Of a stretch of 6,780 nucleotides of DNA, positions 6,080-6,780 are shown one piece after another. The notes beneath the pieces were generated by a model that was not told where the DNA came from, did not search any database, and worked only from the letters and a program-made list of their open reading frames with translations. Each line of letters starts with the position of its first letter. The stretch's first letter is position 1. A program made the translations under genes and the position numbers. This stretch comes from an uncultured Bacteroidales bacterium (GTDB lineage: Bacteria; Bacteroidota; Bacteroidia; Bacteroidales; Paludibacteraceae). The DNA lies in NCBI GenBank assembly GCA_937911235.1, contig CALDPN010000148.1:1-6780 (forward strand). Reading direction: 5' to 3'.

Positions 6080-6532
6080 ATGAAACCATTAGATACATTA
6101 CGCGTAGGTATAGCATGTGACCATGCTGGTTATACCCTTAAAGAAGAATTAAAATCTATTTTCGGCAAACAATTATTCGAACTAGTAGATTTTGGTACAC
6201 ATTCAGAAGAAAGTGTGGATTATCCAGATATGATTCACCCTCTTGCAAAAGAAGTAAATGAAGGCAAATTTGATTTCGGTATCATCATTTGCGGCTCAGG
6301 CAACGGTGTGAGCATGGTGGCAAACAAATATAAAAACGTGCGCGCTGCTCTTTGCTGGCAAGTAGAACTTGCAAAACTTGCTCGTCAACACAACGATGCA
6401 AATATCGTTTCTATCCCAGCTCGCTTTATCTCTCAAGCTACAGCAGAACTTATCGTAGAAGAGTTCTTGAGTACAGATTTTGAGGGTGGTAGACATCTTG
6501 CTCGTGTAAGTAAAATTGCAAACGGATTATAA
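6080..6532 (+). CDS. rpiB: Ribose-5-phosphate isomerase B
   Basis: Cytosolic enzyme interconverting ribose-5-phosphate and ribulose-5-phosphate (EC 5.3.1.6) in the non-oxidative pentose-phosphate pathway; RpiB/LacAB fold. The 150 residues match the family's usual size of about 145-155. Visible motifs: CDHAG with D14-H15 near the N-terminus, DYPD (47-50), the active-site loop CGSGNGVSM (71-79) with the catalytic-type C71, ANKYKNVRAA (81-90), RQHNDANI (102-109) including H104, and the phosphate-site tail EGGRHLARV (135-143). The Cys at 71 and overall shape favour RpiB over LacA/LacB, the galactose-6-phosphate isomerase subunits, but some family members act on other sugar phosphates such as allose-6-phosphate. 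The ATG at 6080 follows an A/T-rich stretch without a Shine-Dalgarno sequence. It sits 33 bases after aroA and is convergent with coaD; a strong terminator follows 24 bases after its stop. Confidence 0.97.
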   Translation: MKPLDTLRVGIACDHAGYTLKEELKSIFGKQLFELVDFGTHSEESVDYPDMIHPLAKEVNEGKFDFGIIICGSGNGVSMVANKYKNVRAALCWQVELAKLARQHNDANIVSIPARFISQATAELIVEEFLSTDFEGGRHLARVSKIANGL

Positions 6533-6556
6533 TAATTTTAAGATGCGCATAAAACA

Positions 6557-6591
6557 AACAGACTTACGGTAGTAAGTCTGTTATTTTTTTT
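6557..6591 (+). terminator. Strong rpiB terminator, overlapping the coaD 3' end
   Basis: A perfect 11-bp stem, AACAGACTTAC (6557-6567) with GTAAGTCTGTT (6572-6582), closes a GGTA loop. It is followed by A and eight consecutive T (6584-6591), an excellent intrinsic terminator for rpiB. Read in the other direction the same stem is followed by TGTTTTATG, a weaker U-tract, so it may also end coaD transcripts. The coaD stop codon (6564-6566) lies in the left arm. Confidence 0.92.
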
Positions 6592-6780
6592 CCATATCGT
6601 TCGAGTTCTCGAACTAGGGAAGATGAAATTTCTTTAAGCTCGGGTGAGGCGAGAAGAAAAACAGTTTCTACACCAAATAGAGTGTAATTTGCTCTAGCAA
6701 TCTCGTTCTCGTACTTTAAATCTACATCATTTCTAATGCCGCGTATTATGCAGGTTGCATTTTCTTCTTTTACCACGTCA
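6564..6780 (-). CDS. coaD: Phosphopantetheine adenylyltransferase, C-terminal part (runs off the window)
   Basis: This is the C-terminal half (about 72 codons) of CoaD (EC 2.7.7.3), which joins 4'-phosphopantetheine and ATP to make dephospho-CoA in coenzyme A synthesis. The start lies beyond the right edge; the GTG at 6774-6776 is an internal valine codon, since the frame continues upstream. Landmarks of the nucleotidyltransferase fold are IIRGIRNDVDLKYENEIA (equivalent to the E. coli RGLR...DFEYE segment), GVETVFLLASPE, and the nucleotide-binding ISSSLVRELERYGK. The protein ends at DLLP, a few residues short of the E. coli C-terminus, and its final ten or so codons double as the stem and T-run of the convergent rpiB terminator. 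Nothing suggests a broken gene. Upstream context is not visible. Confidence 0.95.
   Translation of the reverse strand, partial: DVVKEENATCIIRGIRNDVDLKYENEIARANYTLFGVETVFLLASPELKEISSSLVRELERYGKKITDLLP

Noticed and set aside
6774..6776. GTG as the start of a short minus-strand gene
   Set aside because: The frame continues upstream to the window edge and the protein matches the C-terminal half of CoaD, so this is an internal valine codon.

Overview
The window is AT-rich DNA from a member of the Bacteroidota, most likely Bacteroidales. Two things point there. First, there is a homologue of the type IX secretion 'plug' protein family (formerly DUF5103) and a TIGR02757 family protein, which I know mainly from this phylum. 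Second, promoter-like sites fit the Bacteroidota consensus (TTTG at -33, TAnnTTTG at -7), and Shine-Dalgarno sequences are poor or absent before the genes. Species cannot be fixed from this window.

Layout: the left two thirds is transcribed leftward. In transcription order it holds pckA (ATP-dependent PEP carboxykinase), a strong pckA terminator, a TIGR02757 family gene of unknown function, the plug-family protein with a signal peptide, and an OmpR/PhoB-type response regulator. The last three are closely spaced, with gaps of 45 and 58 bases, and may be co-transcribed; the response regulator also has its own candidate promoter. An intergenic region of about 200 bases separates pckA from aroA (EPSP synthase), which is divergent from it, and both directions carry TAnnTTTG boxes. 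aroA is followed closely by rpiB (ribose-5-phosphate isomerase B). rpiB converges on coaD (phosphopantetheine adenylyltransferase), which runs off the right edge; a strong hairpin terminator between them overlaps the last codons of coaD.

Functionally this is mostly core metabolism: PEP/oxaloacetate interconversion, use of PEP by the shikimate pathway, pentose-phosphate isomerisation and coenzyme A synthesis, plus one signalling regulator and one envelope protein. I see no insertion sequence, phage gene, CRISPR array, tRNA or rRNA, and no clearly new multi-gene system. No gene-free stretch exceeds 300 bases.

The least ordinary part is about 2.04-2.94 kb. The TIGR02757 gene is bracketed by two short arrays of a 7-base unit (GTTAGGA) in opposite orientation that run into its start and stop regions. 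A small palindromic module lies beside one array, and another recurrent-looking short motif has become part of the signal-peptide coding sequence of the neighbouring plug gene. This looks like the footprint of dispersed short repeats acting at gene borders.
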